Source: CAYUVF01 sp964448045 (GTDB taxonomy: Bacteria; Bacteroidota; Rhodothermia; Rhodothermales; Salinibacteraceae). Taken from it: DNA of 64,000 bases. How positions within the stretch are numbered: the stretch's first letter is position 1; each line of letters opens with the position of its first letter. The position numbers and the translations under genes were made by a program. The notes beneath the pieces are model-generated. The model did not search any database and was not told the DNA's origin. It saw nothing but the letters and a program-made list of their open reading frames with translations. The stretch is from positions 9,204 to 73,203 of the forward strand of contig CAYUVF010000017.1 in assembly GCA_964448045.1 (NCBI GenBank), given 5' to 3'. Positions 53,687 through 61,584 of this stretch are shown here, piece after piece.

Positions 53687-54430
53687 ATGGATGCTGGAAC
53701 AAGCCCCCGCATGTATCTGCTGCGCAGCGCGTCCTCTCCCGATCCGTATATCATGGCCTTTGAAGCGGCCGGACTGGCGGCCCGGTGTGAACCCGTCCTG
53801 CAGTTCGAGTTTCCCCATCAGAACGCCCTGGCACAGATGTTGAGTGGTGCTGAGGACTACGGCGGACTGGTGGTGACCAGTCCGCGGGCGGTACGGGCTG
53901 TGGCGGAGGTGCTGGAGGCGCATCCATCCTGCCGAGACACGTGGACGGCGAAACCAGCGTTTGCGGTGGGGCCGAAGACAGCGTCGGCACTGCGGACAGC
54001 CGGTTTTACGCCCGAGGGAGAGGAAAGCGGCACGGCGGCAGCGCTGGTCGATGTAATCGCCCGCCGGGCTCCCGCTCGTCCGCTGCTCTTCTGTACGGGC
54101 AATCGCCGCCGGGATGCACTGCCCGAGGGCCTCACCCGTGCAGGCGTAGCGTTCGAAGAGGTGGAGGTGTATCGCACGCATCCGCGAGTTGAGATACAAC
54201 TCCCGTCGTCGAACGGGAGCGATTGGCTTCTCTTTTTCAGCCCCTCTGGCATCGAAGCGATCCAGCAGTCGCCCGCGGTGGAGGCGGCCACGTATCGCTG
54301 CGGCGCTATCGGGCCCACCACGGCCGCGGCGCTGCGCTCGGTGGGATGGGAACCGGAGGCCGTCGCGAAGGAGCCGGCTCCGGATGCGCTCGTCGCCGCC
54401 GTCGTCCGGGCGATCGAGACCGAGGGTTAG
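53687..54430 (+). CDS. hemD: Uroporphyrinogen-III synthase
   Basis: 247 residues. It cyclises hydroxymethylbilane to uroporphyrinogen III in haem and corrin synthesis. This family is poorly conserved; the assignment rests on the two-lobed pattern: MYLLRSASSPDPYIMAFEAA, YGGLVVTSPRAVRAVAEVLE, FAVGPKTASALRTAGFTPEG, LLFCTGNRRRDALPEGLTRA, VEVYRTHPR, DWLLFFSPSGIEAIQQ and CGAIGPTTAAALRSVGWEP. ATG 53687 or ATG 53711 are both possible. The stop overlaps the thiE stop by bases 54427-54430 (convergent). Confidence 0.88.
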   Translation: MDAGTSPRMYLLRSASSPDPYIMAFEAAGLAARCEPVLQFEFPHQNALAQMLSGAEDYGGLVVTSPRAVRAVAEVLEAHPSCRDTWTAKPAFAVGPKTASALRTAGFTPEGEESGTAAALVDVIARRAPARPLLFCTGNRRRDALPEGLTRAGVAFEEVEVYRTHPRVEIQLPSSNGSDWLLFFSPSGIEAIQQSPAVEAATYRCGAIGPTTAAALRSVGWEPEAVAKEPAPDALVAAVVRAIETEG

Positions 54431-55095
54431 GCACGAGTGACGGCCTCATCGAGCGCAGCACGGATACGGGCGGCGGCCTGCTCCGGGTTGTCGGCCGTGG
54501 CGACAGCAGAGAGAACGGCCACCCCGTGCGCGCCGACCTCAAGCGTGGGCTGGACGCGCTCCGAGGTGATGCCGGCAATCGCGATGACGGGCACCGGAAC
54601 GGCCTCGCACGTCGAGGCCAAGCCGTTGAGCCCTTTTACGCTGGAGCGGTTGAATTTGGATTGTGTCGTAAAGACGGGGCCGAAGCCAATATAGTCGGCC
54701 CCGGCCTCGAACGCGCGACGCGCCTGATCATCTTTCGTCGCGGTCGCACCGATGATGGCGTCGGGGCCCAACACGCGCCGCGCATCTTCGATGGGGAAGT
54801 CATCCTGGCCGAGGTGAACGCCCGCCGCGCCGATGGCCTGCGCGATGTCGATGTGGTCGTTGATGATGAGCGGGACGCCTGCGTCGGCGCAGACGGCCTG
54901 CACGCGCTTCGCCTCGATCAGCTTGTTGCGGATGCCCCCGCGCTTCTGGCGAAACTGGATCACATCAGCCCCGCCCGCGATGGCCTGTCGAGCGATCTCG
55001 GCATGGGAATGTTGCTGCTGCAGGTGAAAATCGGTAAGCACGTGAAAGCGGCCTATGTCGCGCTCCGTGCTCACGCCGTTTTCGGGGATGGTCAT
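54427..55095 (-). CDS. thiE: Thiamine-phosphate synthase
   Basis: 222 residues, TIM barrel. It joins HMP-PP and thiazole phosphate to give thiamine phosphate. Family blocks: ADVIQFRQKRGGIRNKLIEA, VPLIINDHIDIAQAIGAAGV followed by HLGQDDFP (metal and pyrophosphate site), IIGATATKDDQARRAFEAGA, DYIGFGPVFTTQSK and PVIAIAGITSERVQPTLEVG. FRQK in place of the usual LR-x-K is normal variation. ATG 55095. No TPP riboswitch motif is visible upstream and no other thi genes are near. Confidence 0.92.
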   Translation of the reverse strand: MTIPENGVSTERDIGRFHVLTDFHLQQQHSHAEIARQAIAGGADVIQFRQKRGGIRNKLIEAKRVQAVCADAGVPLIINDHIDIAQAIGAAGVHLGQDDFPIEDARRVLGPDAIIGATATKDDQARRAFEAGADYIGFGPVFTTQSKFNRSSVKGLNGLASTCEAVPVPVIAIAGITSERVQPTLEVGAHGVAVLSAVATADNPEQAAARIRAALDEAVTRA

Positions 55096-55344
55096 GGAAA
55101 TCAGAGGAATTTGCGTCGGAAGAAGGGATGGAGTGTGCCGGGGTCGCGCTTCGTTCGTCGGGATGCCCCCATCCTACGCTCCATGACATATCCAACGGAC
55201 CGCACTGTTCCTGTGGATGCCGAATTCTGCGCTGGGCGGACCGCGCTTGCCGCCGCGCCGCCGCACCGTTACCTTGCCGATACGCATCTGCGCCATCATC
55301 GCTCGCTCGCATTTTCATGGCAGGGACCGCCCGTCCCGATCACG

Positions 55345-56676
55345 ATGGCATTGTCCTCCAGCGATCTCAAATCCGATGCGCGTGCGATCTTCGATGCGGC
55401 GGTGCGCAGCGTACAGGCCGATCGGCTCCTCATCGGGGAAGCAGTTGCTGCGGCTCCGCTCCATCCGTTGGAGGCCTATTCGCAGATCAACGTGGTGGGA
55501 ATGGGCAAAGCGGCGATGGCGATGGCGGCGGTGGTCGAGCATCGGTGGGCCGCCTCCATCAGCGGAGGCGCGGTGGTCGTCCCCGAGGGGTATCCCTCTA
55601 CGTTGCCCGACCGATTTACGCCTCCCGTGCGCATTTCGGTGCAGACCGGCGGCCATCCGATCCCGACGGCCCGGAGCCAGCGCGGTGCGGAGCGCATTCG
55701 CTCGATTGCCGCCGGGATGGCCACGGATGAGCTGCTTCTCGTACTGATTTCAGGGGGCGGATCGGCGCTGGTGGCGGATCCGGTGGAGGGCGTGGCGCTG
55801 GAAGATGCGCGAGCGACCTTCCGTGCGCTCCTGGAGTCTGGGGCCGGCATCCACGCGATCAATGCCGTCCGCAAACACCTGACTCGTCTCGGTGGCGGCC
55901 AGTTGGCTCGGGCGGCTCATCCGGCTGATGTTTGGGCGCTGGTGATCTCCGACGTGGTCGGTGATGACCTGACTACGATTGCCAGCGGCCCTACGGTCCC
56001 CGATCCCACCACATTTACCGATGCGGTCGACGTGCTCCGCCAGCACGATCTCTGGCCCGATGTGCCGGCATCAGTTCGCCGCTATATGACCGCGGGGCAG
56101 GGCGGGCGCTCCCCCGACACGCTTTCCGCGGGCGATCCGGTGTTCGACCGGGTCCGCACTCATCTGGTGGGGCGCAATCGCACCGCCGTCCAGGCCGCGA
56201 AGGAAGCCGCCATGCGGCGAGGCTACCGGACCCGCATTGCGGCCACCGGTGGGATCGGAGAGGCGCGGGAGACGGGCAAGCAGCAGGCACAGCACCTGCT
56301 CCAGCACGACCCAGATGCCCCGATGTGCTTGATCTGGGGTGGGGAAACCACGGTTACGGTGCGTGGCACCGGCACCGGCGGGCGCAATCAGGAGGTGGCG
56401 CTGGGCGCGGCGCAGCGGCTGGCGGAAGTCGACCGACCGGCGGTTCTGCTCAGCGGCGGCACCGATGGCGTCGACGGGCCCACCGATGCCGCCGGGGCAT
56501 GGGCGACGCCGCAGACCGTCGCTGCGGCCCAGCGGCAGGGATTCGATCTGCAGGCACATCTGGCCAATAATGACGCCTATCCGCTGCTGGACGCGCTGGA
56601 TCAGCTCCTGCGGACGGGGCCCACGCACACGAACGTCATGGACGTCCAGATCGGCCTGATCGGGGTGCCGTATTAA
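55345..56676 (+). CDS. Glycerate 2-kinase (DUF4147/MOFRL family)
   Basis: 443 residues. It phosphorylates glycerate to 2-phosphoglycerate. The N-terminal DUF4147 part has NVVGMGKAAMAMAAVVEHRW, VQTGGHPIPTARSQRGAERI, LLLVLISGGGSALVADPVEG and NAVRKHLTRLGGGQLARAAH. The C-terminal MOFRL domain has IWGGETTVTVRGTGTGGRNQ and LSGGTDGVDGPTDAAGAW. The frame stays open far upstream, across antisense thiE, but the protein similarity starts at ATG 55345. The thiE and kinase genes diverge from a 249-base region containing an ATGGAG/CTCCAT inverted pair. Confidence 0.92.
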   Translation: MALSSSDLKSDARAIFDAAVRSVQADRLLIGEAVAAAPLHPLEAYSQINVVGMGKAAMAMAAVVEHRWAASISGGAVVVPEGYPSTLPDRFTPPVRISVQTGGHPIPTARSQRGAERIRSIAAGMATDELLLVLISGGGSALVADPVEGVALEDARATFRALLESGAGIHAINAVRKHLTRLGGGQLARAAHPADVWALVISDVVGDDLTTIASGPTVPDPTTFTDAVDVLRQHDLWPDVPASVRRYMTAGQGGRSPDTLSAGDPVFDRVRTHLVGRNRTAVQAAKEAAMRRGYRTRIAATGGIGEARETGKQQAQHLLQHDPDAPMCLIWGGETTVTVRGTGTGGRNQEVALGAAQRLAEVDRPAVLLSGGTDGVDGPTDAAGAWATPQTVAAAQRQGFDLQAHLANNDAYPLLDALDQLLRTGPTHTNVMDVQIGLIGVPY

Positions 56677-56680
56677 CCCG

Positions 56681-56731
56681 ACGAAAGAGGCAGAGCGGCA
56701 TCGGATGACGAAGGGTCTTTCGTTTTGTATA
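56681..56731 (+). terminator. Possible terminator after glycerate kinase
   Basis: ACGAAAGA (56681-56688) and TCTTTCGT (56716-56723) are inverted copies with a 27-base loop, followed by TTTGTATAC. The long loop weakens the case. The tail TCTTTCGTTTTGTA resembles the tails at 28063 and 42198, and could instead belong to the peptidase promoter. Confidence 0.35.
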
Positions 56732-56816
56732 CTGGAAAGGCTTCGTTCCTATCGAGGCTGGCTCCTCCCCGAGGACGCCCTCCACCGTAGTTTCTAACAA
56801 CTTCCCGACCTAACGT

Positions 56817-59408
56817 ATGCGACTCGCTTCTATCATGCGATCTTGTGTGGCGGCTCTCCTCGCTGCTGCTCTGGTAATGCCCGCTGCAGCGCAAGATCTG
56901 CCCATCACCATCGACACCCCCGTACCGGGCACCAACAGCTACGACGAATCGATCCCGACGCCGCAGGAGGTCATCGGGTACACTATCGGCGAGCGGCACA
57001 CGGCGCCGTATCAGGTGATTGACTACTTCGAGGCGGTCGCTGCTGCCAGCGATCGCGTGGTGCTTGCCGAACACGGCCGCACTCACGGCGGGCGGCGCTT
57101 GATCCATGCGTTCGTCACCTCGCCCGAGAACCATCAGCAGCTCGACGCCATCAAGGCAGCCAACCAGCGCCTTACCAGTGCTCCCAATGAAGTGACCGAT
57201 ACCGAGCTGGAGGATATGCCGGCAGTGGCGTACATGGGCTACAGCATTCATGGCGACGAGGCCAGTGGTACGGAGGCGGCGTTGCTGCTGCTGTATCACC
57301 TGGCTGCTGGCTCCGGGCCCGATGTCGACGCCGTCCTCAATGACGTCGTAACGATCATCGATCCGCTGCTGAATCCCGACGGCCGCAACCGCTTCGTCGA
57401 CTGGGTCAACGGCAACCGGGGCGAGACGCCGACCGTCGACGGGCAGGACCGCGAGCATAACCAGCCGTGGCCCGGTGGACGAACCAACCACTACTGGTTT
57501 GATCTCAACCGCGACTGGCTGCCGGTCCAGCATCCGGCCTCGCAGGGGCGTATCGACATCTTCCAAGAGTGGCGCCCGCAGGTTCTCACCGACTTCCATG
57601 AGATGGGCAGCGAGGCGACGTACTTCTTTCAGCCCGGCATCCCCAGCCGTACCAATCCGAATACGCCGCAGCGCAATCAGGATCTGACCGGCCGTATCGC
57701 AAGCTACCACGCCGATTATCTCGATCGCATCGGGTCGTTGTATTACACCCGCGAGTCGTTCGATGACTTTTATTATGGCAAGGGCTCGACGTATCCGGAT
57801 ATTAACGGCGCCATCGGCATCCTCTTTGAGCAGGCTTCGTCGCGGGCGCTCAAGACCGAGACGAGCAAGGGCGACATGAGCTACGACTTCACGATTCGCA
57901 ACCAGTTCACCACATCGCTCTCGTCGCTCAAGGCTATCAGCGAGATGCGGACGGATCTGCTTCAGCATCAGCGCACGTTTTACGCCAACGTCCCGGAGGT
58001 GCTCGACGACGTATCGACCCGCGCATACATCATCGATATGTCGGCCAAGCGGTCTCGTGCTCAGGCACTTGCGCAAGTGCTTCAGCGCCATCGGGTTGCG
58101 CTGTATGATCTGGATGAGAACATGACTATTGATGGACAGTCGTTTCAGGCCGGCGAGGCGTATGTGGTGCCCCTTGAGCAGGAGCAGGGCCGCTTCGTCA
58201 AAGCGGTCATGGAGCGCACGACCGCGTTCCCCGATTCGCTCTTTTACGACGTGTCGACGTGGTCGCTGCCGCTCTCCTTTGGCGTCGATTACGCCGAGTA
58301 TACCGATCGCCCCGACGGGCTGCTGGGCGCCGAGATGGCACAGGTAGACTACGATGGTGGAGCCGTCGTGGGCGGTCGTTCCGACGTCGCCTACGTGATG
58401 GAGTGGGGCCGCTACTTCGCCCCGCGTGCGGTGTATCGGCTGCAGGAAGCCGGTGTTCGGCCACGTCTGATGACAGAGGGGTTTTCGGCCCCAGTGAACG
58501 GGCAGAATCGCTCCTTCGAGCGCGGCGCGATCGTCGTTCAGGTGGAGCAGCGTGGCGTTGCGCCAGAGACGGTGCACCAGCTTGTGCGGGAGATGGCCGA
58601 GCAGGATCACGTCCGCGTCTATGCGGTCGATAGCGGGATGACACCGATGGGCCCCGACCTGGGCAGCCGCGGCTCCGAGATTCTGGAGCAGCCCGAGATT
58701 GCGCTTATCACCGGCACCGGCGGTGGTTCGGGCTACGGCGCCTCGCCGTACAACGCCGGCGAGGTGTGGCATCTGCTCAGCGAGCGGTTTGATATGCGCG
58801 TGTCGCTGCTAAACCTCGACCGCGTGAGCCGCGCCGACCTCGACCGCTACAACACCCTGATCCTGGCGGGCGGCAGCTACAGCGATTTGCCGTCGGACAA
58901 GGTCGCCGAATGGGTGCGCAGTGGAGGCCGCCTGATCGCCCTCGAAGATGCCGTGCGCTGGCCCATCCAAGAAGGGATGGTGGAGCTGGAGCGCAAGTCG
59001 TTCGATGTAGACTCGCTCCTGCAAGATGTGCCCTACAATCAGATTTCCGATACGTATGGCGCGCAGCAAATCGGCGGATCCATCTTCCAGGCCGAACTGG
59101 ATGTGACGCACCCCATTGCGTACGGATACGACGGCACCGTGCCCGTCTTCCGGACCGGTAACACCTTTTACGAGCCGAGCACCGAGCCCGGCGCGAGCGT
59201 CGGCACCTACTCCGAGTCGAATCCGCGCTTGAGCGGTTATGCCTCGGATGAGATGCTGGATCTGGCGCGCGGCAGCGCCTCGATCGAAGCGCACGAGGTG
59301 GGCGGCGGGGCCGTCATCCTGTTCATGGATAACCCCAATTTCCGCGCCTATATGTACGGGACAAATGGGTTGTTCTTGAATGCGATCTTCTTCGGCGGCG
59401 TGCTCTGA
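56817..59408 (+). CDS. Exported M14-family zinc carboxypeptidase
   Basis: 863 residues. The signal peptide ends at MPAAAQ (residue 26). The M14 catalytic domain (about 45-400) has zinc ligands His and Glu in YSIHGDEASGTEAALLLLY and a later His in LTDFHEMGSEATYFFQPG. FDLNRDWLPVQHP gives the substrate-binding Asn-Arg. The remaining half, with YNAGEVWHLLSERFDMRVSL and LILAGGSYSDLPSDKVAEWV, resembles a glutamine-amidotransferase-like accessory domain seen in long Bacteroidota M14 proteins. It probably degrades peptides in the periplasm or outside. ATG 56817; a terminator follows. Confidence 0.9.
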   Translation: MRLASIMRSCVAALLAAALVMPAAAQDLPITIDTPVPGTNSYDESIPTPQEVIGYTIGERHTAPYQVIDYFEAVAAASDRVVLAEHGRTHGGRRLIHAFVTSPENHQQLDAIKAANQRLTSAPNEVTDTELEDMPAVAYMGYSIHGDEASGTEAALLLLYHLAAGSGPDVDAVLNDVVTIIDPLLNPDGRNRFVDWVNGNRGETPTVDGQDREHNQPWPGGRTNHYWFDLNRDWLPVQHPASQGRIDIFQEWRPQVLTDFHEMGSEATYFFQPGIPSRTNPNTPQRNQDLTGRIASYHADYLDRIGSLYYTRESFDDFYYGKGSTYPDINGAIGILFEQASSRALKTETSKGDMSYDFTIRNQFTTSLSSLKAISEMRTDLLQHQRTFYANVPEVLDDVSTRAYIIDMSAKRSRAQALAQVLQRHRVALYDLDENMTIDGQSFQAGEAYVVPLEQEQGRFVKAVMERTTAFPDSLFYDVSTWSLPLSFGVDYAEYTDRPDGLLGAEMAQVDYDGGAVVGGRSDVAYVMEWGRYFAPRAVYRLQEAGVRPRLMTEGFSAPVNGQNRSFERGAIVVQVEQRGVAPETVHQLVREMAEQDHVRVYAVDSGMTPMGPDLGSRGSEILEQPEIALITGTGGGSGYGASPYNAGEVWHLLSERFDMRVSLLNLDRVSRADLDRYNTLILAGGSYSDLPSDKVAEWVRSGGRLIALEDAVRWPIQEGMVELERKSFDVDSLLQDVPYNQISDTYGAQQIGGSIFQAELDVTHPIAYGYDGTVPVFRTGNTFYEPSTEPGASVGTYSESNPRLSGYASDEMLDLARGSASIEAHEVGGGAVILFMDNPNFRAYMYGTNGLFLNAIFFGGVL

Positions 59409-59433
59409 GCTCACCGCTTATTCCGATGCACCG

Positions 59434-59471
59434 AAAGGGGCGATGTCATCCGGCATCGTCCCTTTTCGTTT
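59434..59471 (+). terminator. Intrinsic terminator after M14 peptidase
   Basis: AAAGGGGCGATG pairs with CATCGTCCCTTT (one G-T pair, 12 bp, 8-base loop), followed by TCGTTT, 25 bases beyond the stop at 59408. Confidence 0.82.
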
Positions 59472-59532
59472 GGACCTGTGGGCGAAGGCGCGTCGGACGA
59501 ATGCACGCGATTTGCTTAAACAGAGGATGGAT

Positions 59533-59581
59533 CTCGCCCCGTCCTGAAGCAGGCATACGGTCCGTGCAGCGATGGGGCGAG
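59533..59581. other. 8-bp inverted repeat enclosing a smaller hairpin
   Basis: CTCGCCCC (59533-59540) and GGGGCGAG (59574-59581) enclose CCTG-aag-CAGG. It lies in the 150-base interval before the lipoprotein gene at 59622 and could form a leader or small RNA structure. TAAACTGG (about 59604) is a poor minus-7 match. No protein is encoded here. Confidence 0.35.
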
Positions 59582-59621
59582 CCCTCGGATGTACAATAAA
59601 CTGGTATCCCTGTGAACACGA

Positions 59622-60032
59622 ATGGACAACGCCCTTTGGACTATTCTGTGTGCATTTGTGCTGATGGGCTGTGCAACAACGCAGTCCGTTTCGGTCAACG
59701 ACCGCTCGCGGACGTATTCGGCGCCTCCGCCGGTGGTCCGCGATGCCGTGGTCGCAACGTTCACGGCCGAGGGCTATCCGGTCGATTACGTGGATCGCGG
59801 CTCCGGACTTGTCAGCACCGGGTACAAGTACGAGCGGGCGTTTTTGGATGAGCGCCGGGTCCGCGCGAACGCCTATCTGGATGGGCTGGATGACGGGCGA
59901 ACCCGCCTCACGCTGCTGCTTTCGGTCGAAGACATTAACGAGCAGGGGCGCATCAGCGCAGAGACCATGCTCGGGCGGCAGGCTCGCGCGCTCTACCGGG
60001 AACTGCTGGATGAAATCGAGGCACGGGTATGA
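59622..60032 (+). CDS. Small lipoprotein, unknown function
   Basis: 136 residues. The N-terminus MDNALWTILCAFVLMGC ends in a lipobox L-M-G-C with Cys17. The body has alternating strands and helices: VVRDAVVATFTAEGYPVDYV, TGYKYERAFLDERRVRANAY, TRLTLLLSVEDI, and a C-terminal helix. This resembles small BamC/DUF4136-like lipoproteins (beta-alpha-beta with a V-x-x-A-x-x-x-x-F-x-x-x-G-Y helix), but no family is assigned firmly. It precedes a glycine-rich membrane protein gene by 85 bases. Confidence 0.75.
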   Translation: MDNALWTILCAFVLMGCATTQSVSVNDRSRTYSAPPPVVRDAVVATFTAEGYPVDYVDRGSGLVSTGYKYERAFLDERRVRANAYLDGLDDGRTRLTLLLSVEDINEQGRISAETMLGRQARALYRELLDEIEARV

Positions 60033-60117
60033 GCCGCTGTTGATTGGCGCTCGCTCCGGTCTTGCACCCTGCACGATACGCATTCCGATGCTTTGTTTTA
60101 TCTCATCTATCCGATTC

Positions 60118-61491
60118 ATGATGACGCTTCAGAGACTGTGTTGGACCCTTGCGATGGTGCTCATGGCGGGCGGGGTGGCAGCCACGCCCGCCCTCGCCCA
60201 GGAGCAGCAAGTTCCGCTGGATCCCGACAGTACCGTTTACACGATCGATGCCGATCTGCGGCAGGAGCTGGGTCTCTTTCCGGAGGTCCAGGGGTTCCAG
60301 CAGGCGCAGCTGTTTCAGGTGGAATCGCAGACGTATGAGCTTGTCATTCAGTATGAGCAGCAGGGACAGGTCCTGCGTGAACGCCGCACGCTGACGGCAG
60401 CCGATGTGGAGCAGCTCCGGCAGCGTGTGGCCCAACAGCTTCAGTCGACGGGGACACGCGTGGGCATCGAGCAGCCGGGACGGGCCGAGGTGCTCACCTG
60501 GACCACGATCCTTGGCCTCGCCGAGGGCGGGCTCATCGTTGGCGCTATCGGGCCGGACGATGGGTCGTTCGCCGCGGGCTTTCCTCTGCTGACGGGGGCA
60601 CTCGGGTTCTTTGTGCCGCTGTTTGCCACCCAGGATCGGCCCGTTACCGAGGCATCCGGCACGCTCACCGGCTACGGTGGCTTGCAGGGCTATGGGCACA
60701 TCGCACAGATCGTCGGGCTGATGGGGGGCGATGATGTGGACGACCAGGCTGTAGCAGGGTTGGCAGCGGTGGGGGGCGCCGCCGGGGCGACGGCGGGCTA
60801 CGTGCTCGGCGCCAAACAGGGCTGGAGTCCGGGCATGGCCGAGATGATCGCGTACAATGGCACCTACGGCAATTTCGTGGGGCTGGGTGCCGGAGCCATG
60901 CTGGCGGGGGACGATAACGATCGGCTGGCGGCGGGCACGTCGCTCCTCGGGGCCTGGGCTGGCATGTACGCCGGTCATCGCCTGGGCCGGTCGGGGGCCT
61001 ACACACGGGGCGATGCGCGCATCTATGCCCTCTCCGGCTTGCTCGGGGCGCGGCTCGCCGGCTCGCTTATCATCGTGAGTGAGATTGAAGAGACGCGGGT
61101 CAACGCCGGTCTGCTTACCGGAATGGGACTGGCCGGTCTGGGGGTGGGCACGGCACTCGTAAAGGACCGCGACTTTTCCACGTACGAATCGAATATCATA
61201 ACCCTCGGGGATCTGGCCGGCTCGCTGCTCGGGGCTGGGCTGGGCACAGTCGTGGACGGCAGCGGCGACACGATTACCGTGATGCAAGCGCTGGGGTCGG
61301 TCCTCGGGTTCGGCCTCACCTATGGGATCTTCTCTGGGGATGCGGGTCGCCGCGCCTCCGCAGCCACATCCGGCATCGATCTCGATCTGCAGATCACCCC
61401 GTCACTGGGGGCTACCTCGCTTTCGGGGGCGCGACAGGCCGGCTCGCAGGCGCCGTGGATGCCCACGGTAACGCTTCGGGGGACCTTTTGA
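60118..61491 (+). CDS. Exported glycine/alanine-rich membrane-like protein, unrecognised
   Basis: About 457 residues. A signal peptide (MVLMAGGVAATPALAQ) is followed by a polar domain (about 28-110, strands and a helix EQLRQRVAQQLQSTGTRVGI). Then come repeated Gly/Ala/Leu segments such as LTWTTILGLAEGGLIVGAIG, AVGGAAGATAGYVLGAK and TSLLGAWAGMYAGHRLGRSG, each about 18-22 residues and spaced by short polar turns. The C-terminus TVTLRGTF ends in Phe, as in outer-membrane barrels. The repeated segments could be barrel strands or a glycine-zipper array. In-frame ATGs at 60118 and 60121 follow an upstream ATG at 60088. Family not recognised. Confidence 0.7.
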   Translation: MMTLQRLCWTLAMVLMAGGVAATPALAQEQQVPLDPDSTVYTIDADLRQELGLFPEVQGFQQAQLFQVESQTYELVIQYEQQGQVLRERRTLTAADVEQLRQRVAQQLQSTGTRVGIEQPGRAEVLTWTTILGLAEGGLIVGAIGPDDGSFAAGFPLLTGALGFFVPLFATQDRPVTEASGTLTGYGGLQGYGHIAQIVGLMGGDDVDDQAVAGLAAVGGAAGATAGYVLGAKQGWSPGMAEMIAYNGTYGNFVGLGAGAMLAGDDNDRLAAGTSLLGAWAGMYAGHRLGRSGAYTRGDARIYALSGLLGARLAGSLIIVSEIEETRVNAGLLTGMGLAGLGVGTALVKDRDFSTYESNIITLGDLAGSLLGAGLGTVVDGSGDTITVMQALGSVLGFGLTYGIFSGDAGRRASAATSGIDLDLQITPSLGATSLSGARQAGSQAPWMPTVTLRGTF

Positions 61492-61584
61492 GATGGACGG
61501 CGACAGGCCGGGCACAAACGCGGTGGGCTGCTGATACAAGCCTACGCGCATCCACCACGCTGTCCATCCATCGGTCCATCCGCC

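Noticed and set aside
54223..55344. Long in-frame upstream extension of the glycerate kinase (total 817 codons)
   Set aside because: The extension runs antisense to thiE and across hemD and has Arg/Gly-rich composition; kinase similarity begins at ATG 55345.
54852..55345. A TPP riboswitch controlling thiE
   Set aside because: No CTGAGA or ACCTGA-type conserved boxes are visible on the minus strand upstream of thiE.
56673..58772. A 699-codon open frame on the minus strand antisense to the M14 peptidase
   Set aside because: The plus strand encodes a clear signal peptide, zinc ligands and family blocks; the antisense frame is His/Arg/Val-rich, a typical product of GC-rich codon bias.
60103..61287. 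394-codon minus-strand frame opposite the glycine-rich protein
   Set aside because: No signal peptide or motif; the plus frame has a signal peptide, regular repeats and a terminal Phe, so it is preferred.
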